In this document: positions 1-9,294 of the stretch, piece by piece
How the letters are laid out: each line of letters opens with the position of its first letter
Numbering within the stretch: the first letter of the stretch is position 1
DNA from: Knufia peltigerae
Lineage: Eukaryota; Ascomycota; Eurotiomycetes; Chaetothyriales; Trichomeriaceae
Direction of reading: 5' to 3'
Assembly: GCA_030247855.1 (NCBI GenBank)
Contig: JAPDRN010000179.1
Span: forward strand, 1-60,410
DNA length: 60,410 nucleotides
The notes under the pieces: model-generated
Told to the model about the DNA's origin: nothing
The model's input: the letters and a program-made list of their open reading frames with translations, nothing else
Databases searched by the model: none
Program-made: the position numbers and the translations under genes

Positions 1-92
1 CACCGGGCGTCCTTGGCCGCCTGACGGCGGCCGGATCATCCACCCCATAGGTGTCAACCTATGGCAGGACGGGTCACAGATCATTTTCCCGT

Positions 93-308
93 ATCCACGC
101 ATGGCGTGGATCTACTGCAGGTCGCGCGAACCTGTCAGCGACGGGATGGGGTGGGTGTGCAGGACCGTTGGCGCCATGGATGGCGCCATCGAGCCCCCAG
201 GGACGGGTTTACGGCGTGTCCTGCACACCCACCCCATCCCGCCGCCCTCCAGAGACCGAGCCTTTGCCGTTGCTCTGGCCTCTGCGGGTGCCGGGCCGCA
301 GGCCCGGC
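93..308 (-). repeat. Composite hairpin element, copy A
   Basis: This fills most of the gene-free first 319 bases. Read in the sense of the minus-strand gene that ends at 320, it has a GC hairpin (290-308: gccgggcc, loop gca, ggcccggc) 11 nt after the stop codon. Next comes a long hairpin with perfect 23-bp arms (143-165 and 218-240). These arms enclose an inner hairpin (170-187) and a conserved core around 198-220. A small caggt/acctg hairpin (about 118-135) follows, then a SMAG palindrome at 93-115. The same module order recurs at 20.8-21.2 kb and 60.0-60.4 kb. SMAGs are described in Stenotrophomonas; I do not know a name for the long-hairpin module. Positions 1-92 hold two small hairpins (about 16-34 and 47-64) and no gene. 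Confidence 0.75.
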
Positions 309-319
309 CCACACACCCC

Positions 320-1816
320 TCAATTGCGCTGGAACAACGCCTGCACATCCCTGCGGAACGCCGCCTGGCTGTCCGCCCGGCTATAGAACATGTGCCCACC
401 CGGATAGCTGCGCACCTGCACACGGTCCGGGTTGCTGCCCATCGCCGGCATCTGGTCCACCGTCAGGACCGAGCCCATGAACGGGCACGACAGGTCATTC
501 CAGCCGTGCACGATCAGCACCTGCAGGTGCGGATCGATCGCAACGGCCTGGCGCAGCTGGGTCACTGCACCTTCGCGCAGGTCACCATTGCGATCCCACA
601 GACGGTTCACGTCGTAGTTCAGCGCCTGATAGCGCGCATCCACCTTCCAGCCGACCTCGCGGGTGACAAAGTCGACCATCGCGGTGGTGGTCGGCGCGAT
701 GATGCTGTCCAGCAGCGGATCGTTGGCGCGCTGCTCCGGATCGTTCGGGAACGGATCGAACGCAGTGACGTTGGAATCGTAGCGGCTGCCCAGCGTGCCC
801 TTGTCGCGGAACACCTCGCGCAGGTAGGCCTGTGTCTCCAGGCGGCCACCGGCGCGGCGCACGAACTGCGGGTCCAGGCCGGTCAACTCAGCCACCCGGC
901 GCAGCATCACCTCTGTCGCCTGTGGATCGCTGCGGCCCTTCATCAGTGCGGTTGCGTAGTCGCCGCGGGTGTACTCGACCACCTCGCGCATCGCCGCGTC
1001 GGTCAGTTTGCCCTGGCGCTCCAGGTGCGCGGCAGCGATCGAGGGCAGGGTCTGCATCCATGCCATCGGCGAAACATCAGCGTTGTCTTCCAGCGTCGGG
1101 CTCAGGTAAGGCGACACCAGCACCAGGCCGTTCATCGCCACGCCCAGACGGGTCTGCAGGAAGTGGGTGATGCGCGGGCCGCGATAGCCGCCATAGCTCT
1201 CGCCGGTCAGGTACTTGCGCGCGCCCATGCGCTGGTTGCGCAGCAGCCAGTCGTAGATCGAGCGCGACAGGTACTCGATGTCGGCGCTGGGGTTGTACAG
1301 CTGCTTCTTCGCTTCGTCATCGCCGATGCGTGCGCGGCTGAAGCCGGTGCCGACCGGGTCGATGAACACCAGGTCGGTGAAGTCCAGCCAGGTGCCGGGG
1401 TTGTCATGCAGCTTCGCCGGTGCCGACGCGCTGTCGCCTTCCGAACCGAAGGTCACCACCTTCGGACCGATGGCGCCCAGGTTGAGGTACACCGAAGACG
1501 CGCCGGGGCCACCATTGAGCGCGAAGGTCACCGGTCGGTCCTTGCCCGGCATGGTGTAGGCGGTGAACACCACATCGGCGATCACCTTGCCCTTCGCATC
1601 GCGTACCGGCAGGGTGCCGACGGTGGCGGTGTAGTCGAGGGTGCGGCCAGCCAGGCGCATGCTCTGGCGAGCCGACGCATCGGCGGGCAGGGGAGCGGTT
1701 TCGGTCTTTTCCTCTTTCGTTTCCGAGGCGCTGTCAGCAGCAGGAGCGGCCAGCGCACAGACAGGGGCAATCAGCAGGCCGACGCAGAGCGCGGCAGAGT
1801 GCAGCAGGAACTTCAT
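320..1816 (-). CDS. Secreted S10 family serine carboxypeptidase
   Basis: The 498-residue protein has a signal peptide (residues 1-24, ending ALAAPA) and should act in the periplasm or outside the cell. Family landmarks are NGGPGASS (101-108), the nucleophile elbow GESYGG with Ser207, an Asp in HGWNDLSCPF near the C-terminus, and the final His in GGHMFYSR. This is the Ser-Asp-His triad of serine carboxypeptidases, which remove C-terminal residues from peptides. Length is normal for bacterial S10 proteins. It lies 98 bp downstream of the acetyltransferase gene on the same strand and its 3' end abuts composite element A. The peptide substrate cannot be read from the sequence. Confidence 0.93.
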   Translation of the reverse strand: MKFLLHSAALCVGLLIAPVCALAAPAADSASETKEEKTETAPLPADASARQSMRLAGRTLDYTATVGTLPVRDAKGKVIADVVFTAYTMPGKDRPVTFALNGGPGASSVYLNLGAIGPKVVTFGSEGDSASAPAKLHDNPGTWLDFTDLVFIDPVGTGFSRARIGDDEAKKQLYNPSADIEYLSRSIYDWLLRNQRMGARKYLTGESYGGYRGPRITHFLQTRLGVAMNGLVLVSPYLSPTLEDNADVSPMAWMQTLPSIAAAHLERQGKLTDAAMREVVEYTRGDYATALMKGRSDPQATEVMLRRVAELTGLDPQFVRRAGGRLETQAYLREVFRDKGTLGSRYDSNVTAFDPFPNDPEQRANDPLLDSIIAPTTTAMVDFVTREVGWKVDARYQALNYDVNRLWDRNGDLREGAVTQLRQAVAIDPHLQVLIVHGWNDLSCPFMGSVLTVDQMPAMGSNPDRVQVRSYPGGHMFYSRADSQAAFRRDVQALFQRN

Positions 1817-1914
1817 GGCACCGGAACGGCAGCGGAAGGGACCCCGATGCTAGGACGGGGTGCCGCGTACCGTATGTGTCCAAAGGCATGGGCCAGCATT
1901 GCGACCTGATCCGG

Positions 1915-2493
1915 TCAAGCGAAGCTGGGTGGCCGCACAGTGTCGTCGACCAGCAGCCCGTACACGGCCGAGTCCGCCAGTTCGCCGCGGATACGCCAGC
2001 GCTGCCGCAGCAGGCCTTCGCGGTGGAAACCGAGGCGTTCGAGCACGTGTGCCGAGGCGTGGTTGCGTGGATCGATCTCGGCCTCCACCCGATGCAGTTG
2101 CAGGGTGTTGAACAGATAGGCCAGCACCTGCTGCAGCGCTTCATGCATGTAGCCGTGGCCCTGCCTGCCAGGTGCCAGCAGATAGCCGATTTCGGCACGC
2201 GCCGCGTCGCGATCCAGAGCAAATACCACGCAGATGCCCAGCAGCGGGCCGTCCACCGATTCGCGCAGGGCCAGCTTCAATTGCGTGCCGGTCGCCTGTG
2301 CGGCGAGGTCGTCGTCGATCTGCGCGCGTGCTTCGGCCGGGCGCGTCCACGCCGGGTGGTTCCACCAGTGCATCACGTCCGGGTCGGACTGCAGGGCGAA
2401 CAGGGCCGCGGCGTCATCGCGGCGGATGGGGCTCAGCACCAGGCGCGCGCTGTGCAGCGGCAGCCCGGGAAACAGCAGCGAGTTGGCGGGCAA
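1915..2493 (-). CDS. GNAT family N-acetyltransferase (RimJ/RimL type)
   Basis: The protein has the order expected of RimJ/RimL-like acetyltransferases: an N-terminal strand with SARLVLSPI, then EIGYLLAPGRQGHGYMHEA, which carries the acetyl-CoA pyrophosphate-binding loop (QGHGYM), then NHASAHVLERLGFHREG, the typical C-terminal helix and strand. The open frame continues upstream to 2685, but that part reads through three SMAG palindromes. A TTG start at 2493, just before the conserved fold, gives 192 residues and is preferred; the exact start is uncertain. It probably acetylates a protein N-terminus or small amine; the substrate is unknown. It follows parE on the same strand across a SMAG cluster. 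Confidence 0.85.
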   Translation of the reverse strand: MPANSLLFPGLPLHSARLVLSPIRRDDAAALFALQSDPDVMHWWNHPAWTRPAEARAQIDDDLAAQATGTQLKLALRESVDGPLLGICVVFALDRDAARAEIGYLLAPGRQGHGYMHEALQQVLAYLFNTLQLHRVEAEIDPRNHASAHVLERLGFHREGLLRQRWRIRGELADSAVYGLLVDDTVRPPSFA

Positions 2494-2568
2494 TGGGGTC
2501 GTCCACGCGGATGAGCGCGCATTATGGACCCGGAGGGTTTGCCGATGGGGGTGGATCCATCGGTCCGG

Positions 2569-2682
2569 GTGGTGCCGGCCGCTGGCCGGCAACCTGGACA
2601 GGCCCGGTAGTGCCGGCCGCTGGCCGGCAACCCAGGCATCTCGGTGGTTCACGGAAAGCTGCCGGCCAGCGGCCGGCACTAC
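2569..2682. repeat. Cluster of three SMAG palindromes
   Basis: Three 23-bp GTAG/GTGG-headed palindromes of the GCCGGCCGCTGGCCGGC subfamily lie at 2569-2591 (+), 2607-2629 (+) and 2660-2682 (-). The last two face each other as an inverted pair. They sit between the parE stop codon and the acetyltransferase gene, as expected of REP elements, and may stabilise or end the parE transcript. Confidence 0.9.
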
Positions 2683-2695
2683 CACCGGTCCGGAA

Positions 2696-4585
2696 TCAGA
2701 CTTCCAGCGAAGCCAGATCGCCCTTGCTCTCCAGCCAGCCCTTGCGATCCGACGCGCGCTTCTTGGCCAGCAGCATGTCCATCAGTGAATGGGTCTGCTC
2801 GCCATCGTCGATGGTCAACTGCACCAGACGACGGGTGTCCGGATGGATGGTGGATTCACGCAGCTGCGGCGGATTCATCTCGCCCAGGCCCTTGAAGCGG
2901 GTCACATTGATGGCGCCCTTGATCTTCTCGCGTTCGATCTTGTCCAGCATCGAGCGCTTCTCTTCCTCATCCAGGGCGTAGAACACCTGCTTGCCCACGT
3001 CGATGCGGAACAGCGGCGGCATCGCCACGAACACGTGGCCGGCATCGACCAGCGCCGGGAAGTGCTTCAGGAACAGTGCGGTCAGCAGCGTTGCGATATG
3101 AAGGCCGTCGGAGTCGGCGTCGGCCAGGATGATCACCTTGCCATAGCGCAGGCCGGTGATGTCATCCTTGCCCGGGTCGCAGCCGATGGCTACCGCCAGG
3201 TTGTGTACTTCCTCCGAGGCCAGCACGCTGTTGGAGGAGACCTCCCAGGTGTTGAGGATCTTGCCGCGCAGCGGCAGGATCGCCTGGAAATCCTTGTCGC
3301 GCGCCTGCTTGGCGCTGCCGCCTGCCGAGTCGCCCTCGACCAGGAACAGCTCGGTGCGCGACAGGTCCTGGCTGATGCAGTCGGCCAGCTTGCCGGGTAG
3401 GGCAGGGCCCTGGGTGACCTTCTTGCGGACGACCAGCTTCTCGGTCTTCAGGCGCGCGCTGGCGCGCTCGATGGCGATCTGCGCGATCTTCTCGCCCAGC
3501 TCCACGTTCTGGTTCAGCAGCAGGCTGAACGCATCGTGCGCGGCGCCTTCGACGAAACCGGCGGCCTGGCGCGAAGACAGGCGTTCCTTGGTCTGGCCGC
3601 TGAACTGCGGGTCGGTCATCTTCAGCGACAGCACGAACGACACGCGGTCCCACACGTCTTCCGGGGCCAGCTTGACGCCGCGCGGCAACAGGTTGCGGAA
3701 GTCGCAGAACTCGCGCAGCGCCTCCGTCAGGCCGGTGCGCAGGCCGTTGGCGTGGGTGCCGTGCTGTGCGGTGGGAATCAGGTTGACGTAGCTTTCCTGC
3801 ACCAGCTCGCCTTCCGGCAGCCAGGCCACGGCCCAGTCCACGATCTCGGTGTCTTTCTTCAGGTTGCCGACGAACAGGTCGGCCGGCAGCGACTCGCGAT
3901 CGCCCAGTTCCAGCTTCAGGTAATCGCGCAGGCCGTCTTCGTAGTACCAGGTGTCGACGTCGCCGGTGGCCTCGTCGGTCAGTTTGACGGTCAGGCCCGG
4001 GCACAGCACGGCCTTGGCGCGCAGCAGGTGCTTGAGCGCACGCACGGCGAACTTGGGCGTATCGAAGTACTTCGGGTCCGGCCAGAAGCGCAGGCGGGTA
4101 CCGGTATTCTTCTTGCCGACAGTGCCGACCACTTCCAGCGGCGAGGCGCGGTCGCCGTTGCGGAAGGTGATGCGGTGTTCGGCACCTTCGCGCTTGATGT
4201 GGATTTCCACCAGGGTCGACAGCGCATTGACCACGCTGACGCCGACGCCATGCAGGCCGCCGGAGAAGGTGTAGTTGTTGTTGTTGAACTTGCCGCCGGC
4301 ATGCAGGCGGGTGAGGATCAGCTCGACGCCCGGGATCTTCTCTTCCGGATGGATGTCCACCGGCATGCCGCGGCCGTCATCGCTGACCTCCACGCTGCCG
4401 TCCTTGAACAGGGTGATCTCGATCGAGCGGGCGTGGCCGGCGAGGGCTTCGTCCACCGAGTTGTCGATCACTTCCTGCGCCAGGTGGTTCGGGCGCGCGG
4501 TGTCGGTATACATGCCGGGGCGGCGCTTGACCGGGTCAAGGCCGGACAGGACTTCAATATCGGCGGCGTTATAGCGGGCGTTCAT
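2696..4585 (-). CDS. parE: DNA topoisomerase IV subunit B
   Basis: ParE is the ATPase subunit of topoisomerase IV, which decatenates daughter chromosomes with ParC. The start at 4585 (MNARYNAADIEVLSGLDPVKRRPGMY) gives 629 residues, the usual ParE length; the open frame runs further upstream without homology. Visible landmarks are the GHKL ATP-binding region (NSVDEALAGHA, DDGRGMPVD, GGLHGVGVSVVNALS), the transducer, and the Toprim segment (LVEGDSAGGSAKQARD, then LADADSDGLH). The shorter length and these motifs favour ParE over GyrB (about 800 residues). parC is not in the window. Confidence 0.96.
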   Translation of the reverse strand: MNARYNAADIEVLSGLDPVKRRPGMYTDTARPNHLAQEVIDNSVDEALAGHARSIEITLFKDGSVEVSDDGRGMPVDIHPEEKIPGVELILTRLHAGGKFNNNNYTFSGGLHGVGVSVVNALSTLVEIHIKREGAEHRITFRNGDRASPLEVVGTVGKKNTGTRLRFWPDPKYFDTPKFAVRALKHLLRAKAVLCPGLTVKLTDEATGDVDTWYYEDGLRDYLKLELGDRESLPADLFVGNLKKDTEIVDWAVAWLPEGELVQESYVNLIPTAQHGTHANGLRTGLTEALREFCDFRNLLPRGVKLAPEDVWDRVSFVLSLKMTDPQFSGQTKERLSSRQAAGFVEGAAHDAFSLLLNQNVELGEKIAQIAIERASARLKTEKLVVRKKVTQGPALPGKLADCISQDLSRTELFLVEGDSAGGSAKQARDKDFQAILPLRGKILNTWEVSSNSVLASEEVHNLAVAIGCDPGKDDITGLRYGKVIILADADSDGLHIATLLTALFLKHFPALVDAGHVFVAMPPLFRIDVGKQVFYALDEEEKRSMLDKIEREKIKGAINVTRFKGLGEMNPPQLRESTIHPDTRRLVQLTIDDGEQTHSLMDMLLAKKRASDRKGWLESKGDLASLEV

Positions 4586-4745
4586 CTGTCTTCGAAAGCG
4601 TGGAGCGACGGGCAAGTGTGCGGTCTGGACCGGGAATTTGCACGCCTGCGGTTCAGCCTCGTTGGCGGGGAGGGGGTAAAATGGCAGCCGCTGGAACCGA
4701 ACACCGGCGCCCCCCACATCCGAGCCATACCGCGAGGAGGACTCC

Positions 4746-4979
4746 ATGAAGAAGTTGCTGACCATTGCGATCCTGGCTGCCGCCGCTGTTGCAGTGCCGA
4801 TGGTGCTGGCGCAGAACGCCGGCCAGCCTGCTCCGCAGCAGGGTGACCAGGCCGACAAGGCGCAGTCCGAAGCCGACGCCAAGGCCAAGCGCCGTGCGCA
4901 GGCCAATGCCGAGATGAAGGCCAAGGGCCAGCCGGTGCCGCAGCAGGAAGAAGAGGAAGAGGCGCGGAAGAAGCGTTAA
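4746..4979 (+). CDS. Small exported charged protein of unknown function
   Basis: This 77-residue protein starts 11 nt after a good GAGGA ribosome-binding site. A signal peptide (MKKLLTIAILAAAAVAVPMVLA, about residues 1-22) is followed by a low-complexity tail rich in Gln, Ala, Lys and Glu, ending QEEEEEARKKR. It is probably periplasmic and disordered or helical. It is divergent from parE (161 bp apart) and followed by a strong terminator, so it is likely a single-gene transcript. I do not recognise a family. Confidence 0.75.
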   Translation: MKKLLTIAILAAAAVAVPMVLAQNAGQPAPQQGDQADKAQSEADAKAKRRAQANAEMKAKGQPVPQQEEEEEARKKR

Positions 4980-5101
4980 GCGCATGCGCGCTACCGCTTC
5001 CCCACGGTTTGCGGAGCAAACCGCGGGCCCCGCCTTACCACGTATCCGATCCCCTGCGCCTGTCGGCGCGCCCCCTTACCAAGGGGGCTTCCGGACATAA
5101 G

Positions 5102-5126
5102 ACGCCCCGACGCCGGGGCGTTTTTG
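5102..5126 (+). terminator. Intrinsic terminator after the small exported protein gene
   Basis: A 7-bp GC stem (acgcccc / ggggcgt) with a 6-nt loop is followed directly by TTTTTGTTT. This is a textbook rho-independent terminator separating the small gene from the pyrG promoter region. Confidence 0.85.
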
Positions 5127-5149
5127 TTTGGGTTGGTCGCACAAGCCCC

Positions 5150-5454
5150 TTGGGTTGGCGGCCATCTATCTGTAAACTATGGCTTTCCGGGAGTAAGTGC
5201 GTGTCCACCATTTGCGAATGGGCTGGCACGGCCAAGCGTGGCCTCCAGCAAAGCGGGTCGCAGGTGACGGTCGAAGTGACCGGCACGGCCGCCCCGACCT
5301 CGCAGGGTGGTTTCCCGTTGGCGCCTGGCGCCGGCCGGGCCCGCATCTCCCTCGCTGCTCCAGCGATCCGGAAAACCCCCTTTCTGCTCCACGCCCGCCC
5401 CCCGGGCAGGCGTGGCGCTGCCGTTTTCCATTTCCAGACAGGATGCTTGCAGCC
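5150..5454 (+). promoter_or_regulatory. Probable pyrG promoter and long leader
   Basis: A sigma-70-like pair is visible: TTGGGT (5150-5155) and TAAACT (5173-5178), 17 bp apart. If used, the pyrG leader would be about 270 nt. The leader holds a hairpin with arms ccacgcc (5389-5395) and ggcgtgg (5409-5415), followed within about 10 nt by gttttcc, which could be an attenuator. No gene is supported in this 327-bp stretch: the frame open upstream of pyrG shows no CTP synthase homology before the MTPLIFVTGG start. Confidence 0.4.
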
Positions 5455-5772
5455 ATGACTCCCTTGATTTTCGTAACCGGCGGCGTGGTGTCCTCGCTCG
5501 GCAAAGGTATTGCCGCCGCGTCACTGGCCGCCATTCTCGAAGCGCGCGGCCTGAAGGTCACGATGATGAAGCTCGATCCGTACATCAACGTCGACCCGGG
5601 CACCATGAGCCCGTTCCAGCACGGTGAGGTCTATGTCACCGACGACGGCGCCGAAACCGATCTCGACCTGGGCCACTACGAGCGCTTCGTGCGCACCCGC
5701 CTGAGCCGCAAGAACTCGGTCACCACCGGTCGCATCTACGAAGAAGTGATCCGCAAGGAGCGCCGCGGCGAC

Positions 5773-5805
<33 letters not shown>

Positions 5806-7119
5806 ATCACCGATGAGATCCGTCGCTGCATGGACGAAGCCACCGAGGGCTTCGACGTGGCCCTGGTGGAGATCGGCGGCACCGTCGGTGACATCGAGTC
5901 GCTGCCGTTCCTGGAGGCGATCCGCCAGGTGCGCACCGAGCGTGGCCCGGAAAAGGCGCTGTTCATGCACCTCACCCTGGTGCCGTACATCGCCGCGGCG
6001 GGTGAACTGAAGACCAAGCCGACCCAGCACTCCGTGAAGGAACTGCGCTCGATCGGCATCCAGCCGGACGTGCTGCTGTGCCGCTCGGAACAGCCGGTGC
6101 CGGATTCGGAGCGTCGCAAGATCGCCCAGTTCACCAACGTCTCCGAGCGCGCGGTGATCAGCGTGCCCGACGTCGATGTGCTGTACCGCATTCCGATGGG
6201 CCTGCACGCACAGGGCCTGGACGAGATCGTCATCAACCAGCTGAAGCTGGCCGACAAGGCAGGCCCGGCCGACCTGTCGATGTGGGAAGACGCCGTCGAT
6301 GCCACCCTGCATCCGCTGGATGCGGTGACCATCGCGGTGGTCGGCAAGTACATCGACCACCAGGACGCCTACAAGTCGGTCGGCGAGGCGCTCAAGCACG
6401 GCGGCCTGCGCCAGCGCACCAAGGTCACCCTGAAGTGGCTGGAGGCGCAGGACCTGGAAGGCAGCGACATGTCCGCGCTGGCCGATGTCGACGGCATCTT
6501 GGTGCCGGGTGGTTTCGGCGACCGTGGCTTCGAAGGCAAGGTCCTGACCTCTCAGTACGCCCGTGAGCAGAAGGTGCCGTACTTTGGCATCTGCTACGGC
6601 ATGCAGGCTGCCGTGGTCGACTACGCGCGCCACGTGGTGGGCCTGGAAGACGCCAACAGCACCGAGAACGATCGCCAGTCGCCGAACCCGGTGATCGGCC
6701 TGATCACCGAGTGGCGCACCGCCACCGGCGACGTGGAAAAGCGTGACGACAAGAGCGACCTGGGCGGCACCATGCGCCTTGGCCTGCAGGAGCAGCGCCT
6801 GAAGCCGGGCACGCTGGCCCGCGAGCTGTACGGCAAGGACGTGGTCGCCGAGCGCCACCGCCACCGTTACGAGTTCAACAACCGCTACCGCACCCAGCTG
6901 GAAGACGCAGGCCTGGTGATCGCCGGCAAGTCGATGGATGACACCCTGGTGGAAGTGGTTGAACTGCCGCGCGACCAGCATCCGTGGTTCCTGGCCTGCC
7001 AGGCGCACCCGGAATTCCTGTCCACCCCGCGTGATGGCCACCCGCTGTTCATCGGCTTCATCCGTGCCGCGCGCGAGCGCAAGGCCGGTGGCAAGCTGCT
7101 GCAGGAAGTGCGCGCCTGA
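5455..7119 (+). CDS. pyrG: CTP synthase
   Basis: PyrG makes CTP from UTP, ATP and glutamine in the cytoplasm. The start MTPLIFVTGGVVSSLGKG, matching the family N-terminus, gives 554 residues. The N-terminal amidoligase domain carries the P-loop (GGVVSSLGKG) and DPYINVDPGTM. The C-terminal class I glutamine amidotransferase domain has the nucleophile Cys in FGICYGMQAAVVDYAR and the His-Glu pair in CQAHPEF. It leads the long plus-strand operon with kdsA and eno. Confidence 0.97.
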
Positions 7120-7125
7120 CTTGTC

Positions 7126-7146
7126 ATGGGGGCCGCCGGCCCCCAT
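7126..7146 (+). terminator. Hairpin between pyrG and kdsA
   Basis: A perfect 9-bp stem (atgggggcc / ggcccccat) with loop gcc begins 6 nt after the pyrG stop codon and is followed by cttgcttgcttc. The weak T-run suggests partial termination or mRNA 3'-end protection rather than full termination. Confidence 0.5.
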
Positions 7147-7207
7147 CTTGCTTGCTTCAACCCCAGCGCACCGGCACGGCCGGTGTAGCGGACAACAAGG
7201 AAACGCC

Positions 7208-8038
7208 ATGAAACTGTGTGGATTCGAGGTCGGGCTGGACCAGCCCCTGTTCCTGATCGCCGGCCCCTGCGTGATCGAGTCGATGCAGCTGCAGCTGGAT
7301 ACCGCCGGCAAGCTGAAGGAAGTGACCGACAAGCTCGGTGTGAACTTCATCTTCAAGTCCAGCTTCGACAAGGCCAACCGCACCTCCGGCACGGCCTTCC
7401 GTGGCCCGGGCATGGAAGAGGGTCTGAAGGTGCTGGCCGAGGTCAAGAAGCAGATCGGCGTGCCGGTGCTGACCGACGTTCACGAGTACACCCCGATGGA
7501 TGAAGTGGCCTCGGTGGTGGACGTGCTGCAGACCCCGGCGTTCCTGGTCCGCCAGACCGACTTCATCCGCAAGGTGTGCTCGGCCGGCAAGCCGGTCAAC
7601 ATCAAGAAGGGCCAGTTCCTGGCGCCGTGGGACATGAAACCTGTCGTCGAGAAGGCCAAGGCCACCGGCAACGAGCAGATCATGGTCTGCGAGCGTGGCG
7701 CCAGCTTCGGCTACAACAACCTGGTCAGCGACATGCGTTCGCTGGCGGTGATGCGCGATACCGGCTGCCCGGTGGTGTTTGACGCCACCCATTCGGTGCA
7801 GTTGCCGGGCGGGCAGGGCACCAGTTCCGGTGGCCAGCGCGAGCATGTACCGGTACTGGCGCGTGCGGCGGTTGCCGTCGGCATCTCCGGCCTGTTCGCC
7901 GAAACCCATCCGGACCCGTCCAAGGCGCTGTCCGACGGCCCCAACGCGTGGCCGCTGGACCAGATGGAAGCCCTGCTCGAGACCCTGATGGAGCTTGACG
8001 CGGTGACCAAGAAGCACGGCTTCTCGCGCTTCGCGTGA
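7208..8038 (+). CDS. kdsA: 3-deoxy-8-phosphooctulonate synthase (KDO-8-P synthase)
   Basis: KdsA condenses phosphoenolpyruvate with arabinose-5-phosphate to make KDO-8-phosphate for lipopolysaccharide core synthesis. The ATG at 7208 follows an AAGGAAA ribosome-binding site and gives 276 residues, the family size. Landmarks are LIAGPCVIES near the N-terminus, FKSSFDKANRTS, and FDATHSVQLPGGQG, all parts of the PEP/pentose site of this TIM-barrel family. Its stop overlaps the GTG start of the next gene by 4 bp, so the two are likely translationally coupled. Confidence 0.96.
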   Translation: MKLCGFEVGLDQPLFLIAGPCVIESMQLQLDTAGKLKEVTDKLGVNFIFKSSFDKANRTSGTAFRGPGMEEGLKVLAEVKKQIGVPVLTDVHEYTPMDEVASVVDVLQTPAFLVRQTDFIRKVCSAGKPVNIKKGQFLAPWDMKPVVEKAKATGNEQIMVCERGASFGYNNLVSDMRSLAVMRDTGCPVVFDATHSVQLPGGQGTSSGGQREHVPVLARAAVAVGISGLFAETHPDPSKALSDGPNAWPLDQMEALLETLMELDAVTKKHGFSRFA

Positions 8039-8382
8039 GTCAGCACTCGCAGGCGGCGCTGGAGATCCAGCGTCGTCGCCGGCACTGGCGGCAGTGGCCG
8101 TGGGGCCCGATCGCACTCGGTCTGGCCTTGCTCTCGGTATCGGGCGTATTCGCCATCGGCATGTTGTTCGGTGCCGGCATGCGTCCGTCCAGTGCGGGCG
8201 GCCCGGTAGTGAACCTGCTGCCCTTCGTCATCGCGCTGGCGGTGGCCGAAGTGCTGACCATTTCCGCAGGGCTTTTCGCCGCGGTGCTCGGCTGGCGCCT
8301 GAACCGGGGCAGGGTCACCGCTGCGCTGGCGATGGTCCTGCTGTCGCTGTGGGCGGGCATCCTGCTGCACGATCTGCTTTGA
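8035..8382 (+). CDS. Small inner-membrane protein, coupled to kdsA
   Basis: The 115-residue protein starts with GTG inside the kdsA stop (GTGA overlap). A basic N-terminus (RRRRHWRQW) precedes three or so hydrophobic helices (about residues 25-45, 58-82 and 90-112). No catalytic motif is visible. It overlaps the next membrane-protein gene by 1 bp and both share size, topology and spacing, so they could be partners or diverged duplicates. I do not recognise the family. Confidence 0.75.
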   Translation: MSQHSQAALEIQRRRRHWRQWPWGPIALGLALLSVSGVFAIGMLFGAGMRPSSAGGPVVNLLPFVIALAVAEVLTISAGLFAAVLGWRLNRGRVTAALAMVLLSLWAGILLHDLL

Positions 8383-8714
8383 TGAATACGACACCTGAAC
8401 CCTCGCGCAGCTGGTCTTGGGGTCTGATCGCCCTGTTGCTGTCCGTGCTCGCCTGGGGCGCGTTGCTGCTGGGCGTGCTTGCCTTCGCCGCCAGCTTCCG
8501 TCCGCCGGGGGATGGCAGCAGCGGCGTACAGGCCATGCAGTACTGGATGCTGGGCGCGCTGGTCACGCTGGCGCTGTCTTTCGTGGGCAGCCTGGTGGCG
8601 ATGGTGATGGCCTGGCGACGACGGCGCGGACCAGTGTGCGCGGCCATTGCCGGTGCGCTGCTGGTGCTGCTGGTGTCGCTGGTGATGATCGTGATCGGGT
8701 CCAGCTGGGGCTGA
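8382..8714 (+). CDS. Small inner-membrane protein
   Basis: The ATG shares its first base with the stop of the preceding gene (TGATG), giving 110 residues. Three predicted helices (about 14-36, 53-76 and 85-107) are separated by short basic loops (WRRRRGP). Together with the upstream gene it forms a two-gene insertion between kdsA and eno. Function is unknown. Confidence 0.72.
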   Translation: MNTTPEPSRSWSWGLIALLLSVLAWGALLLGVLAFAASFRPPGDGSSGVQAMQYWMLGALVTLALSFVGSLVAMVMAWRRRRGPVCAAIAGALLVLLVSLVMIVIGSSWG

Positions 8715-8811
8715 TGCCGCTCAGGCCATTTGGCAAGTGAGGGGTAGCCGGGGATAATCACGCGGCATTCGTTTTTGTCGCCCCCTCTCCATACAGGTAA
8801 CCGGCCCGACC

Positions 8812-9262
8812 ATGAGTACGATCCGCAGCATCCATGCCCGTGAAATCCTCGACAGCCGTGGCAACCCCACGCTGGAAGCCGAAGTCACCCTGGAGGACGG
8901 TTCGTTCGGTCGCGCCGCGGTTCCCTCCGGCGCATCGACCGGCACCAAGGAAGCGGTGGAGCTGCGTGACGGCGACAAGACCCGTTACCTCGGCAAGGGC
9001 GTGCGCAAGGCCGTCGACAACGTCAACGGCGCCATCGCCAACGCACTGAAGGGCTTGGAGGCCACCGACCAGGCCGCCCTGGACCGTCGCCTGATCGATC
9101 TGGATGGCACCGAGAACAAGGGCCGCTTGGGCGCCAACGCATTGCTGGGTGTTTCCATGGCCGCCGCGCACGCCGCCGCTGCCTCCAGCAAGCAGGCACT
9201 GTGGCAATACCTGACCGGCAAGACCGGCGCGACCCCGTCGCTGCCGGTGCCGATGATGAACA

Positions 9263-9294
<32 letters not shown>

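Noticed and set aside
1..480. Short open frames in the first 480 bases
   Set aside because: They translate the hairpins of element A and the antisense of the carboxypeptidase end; no family features or ribosome-binding sites.
2494..2685. N-terminal extension of the acetyltransferase to 2685
   Set aside because: The extra residues are translated SMAG palindromes (repeated PASGRH/AAGRQ patterns), so the real start is downstream.
5521..7446. 641-codon minus-strand open frame opposite pyrG and kdsA
   Set aside because: Antisense shadow of two conserved genes with no protein features of its own.
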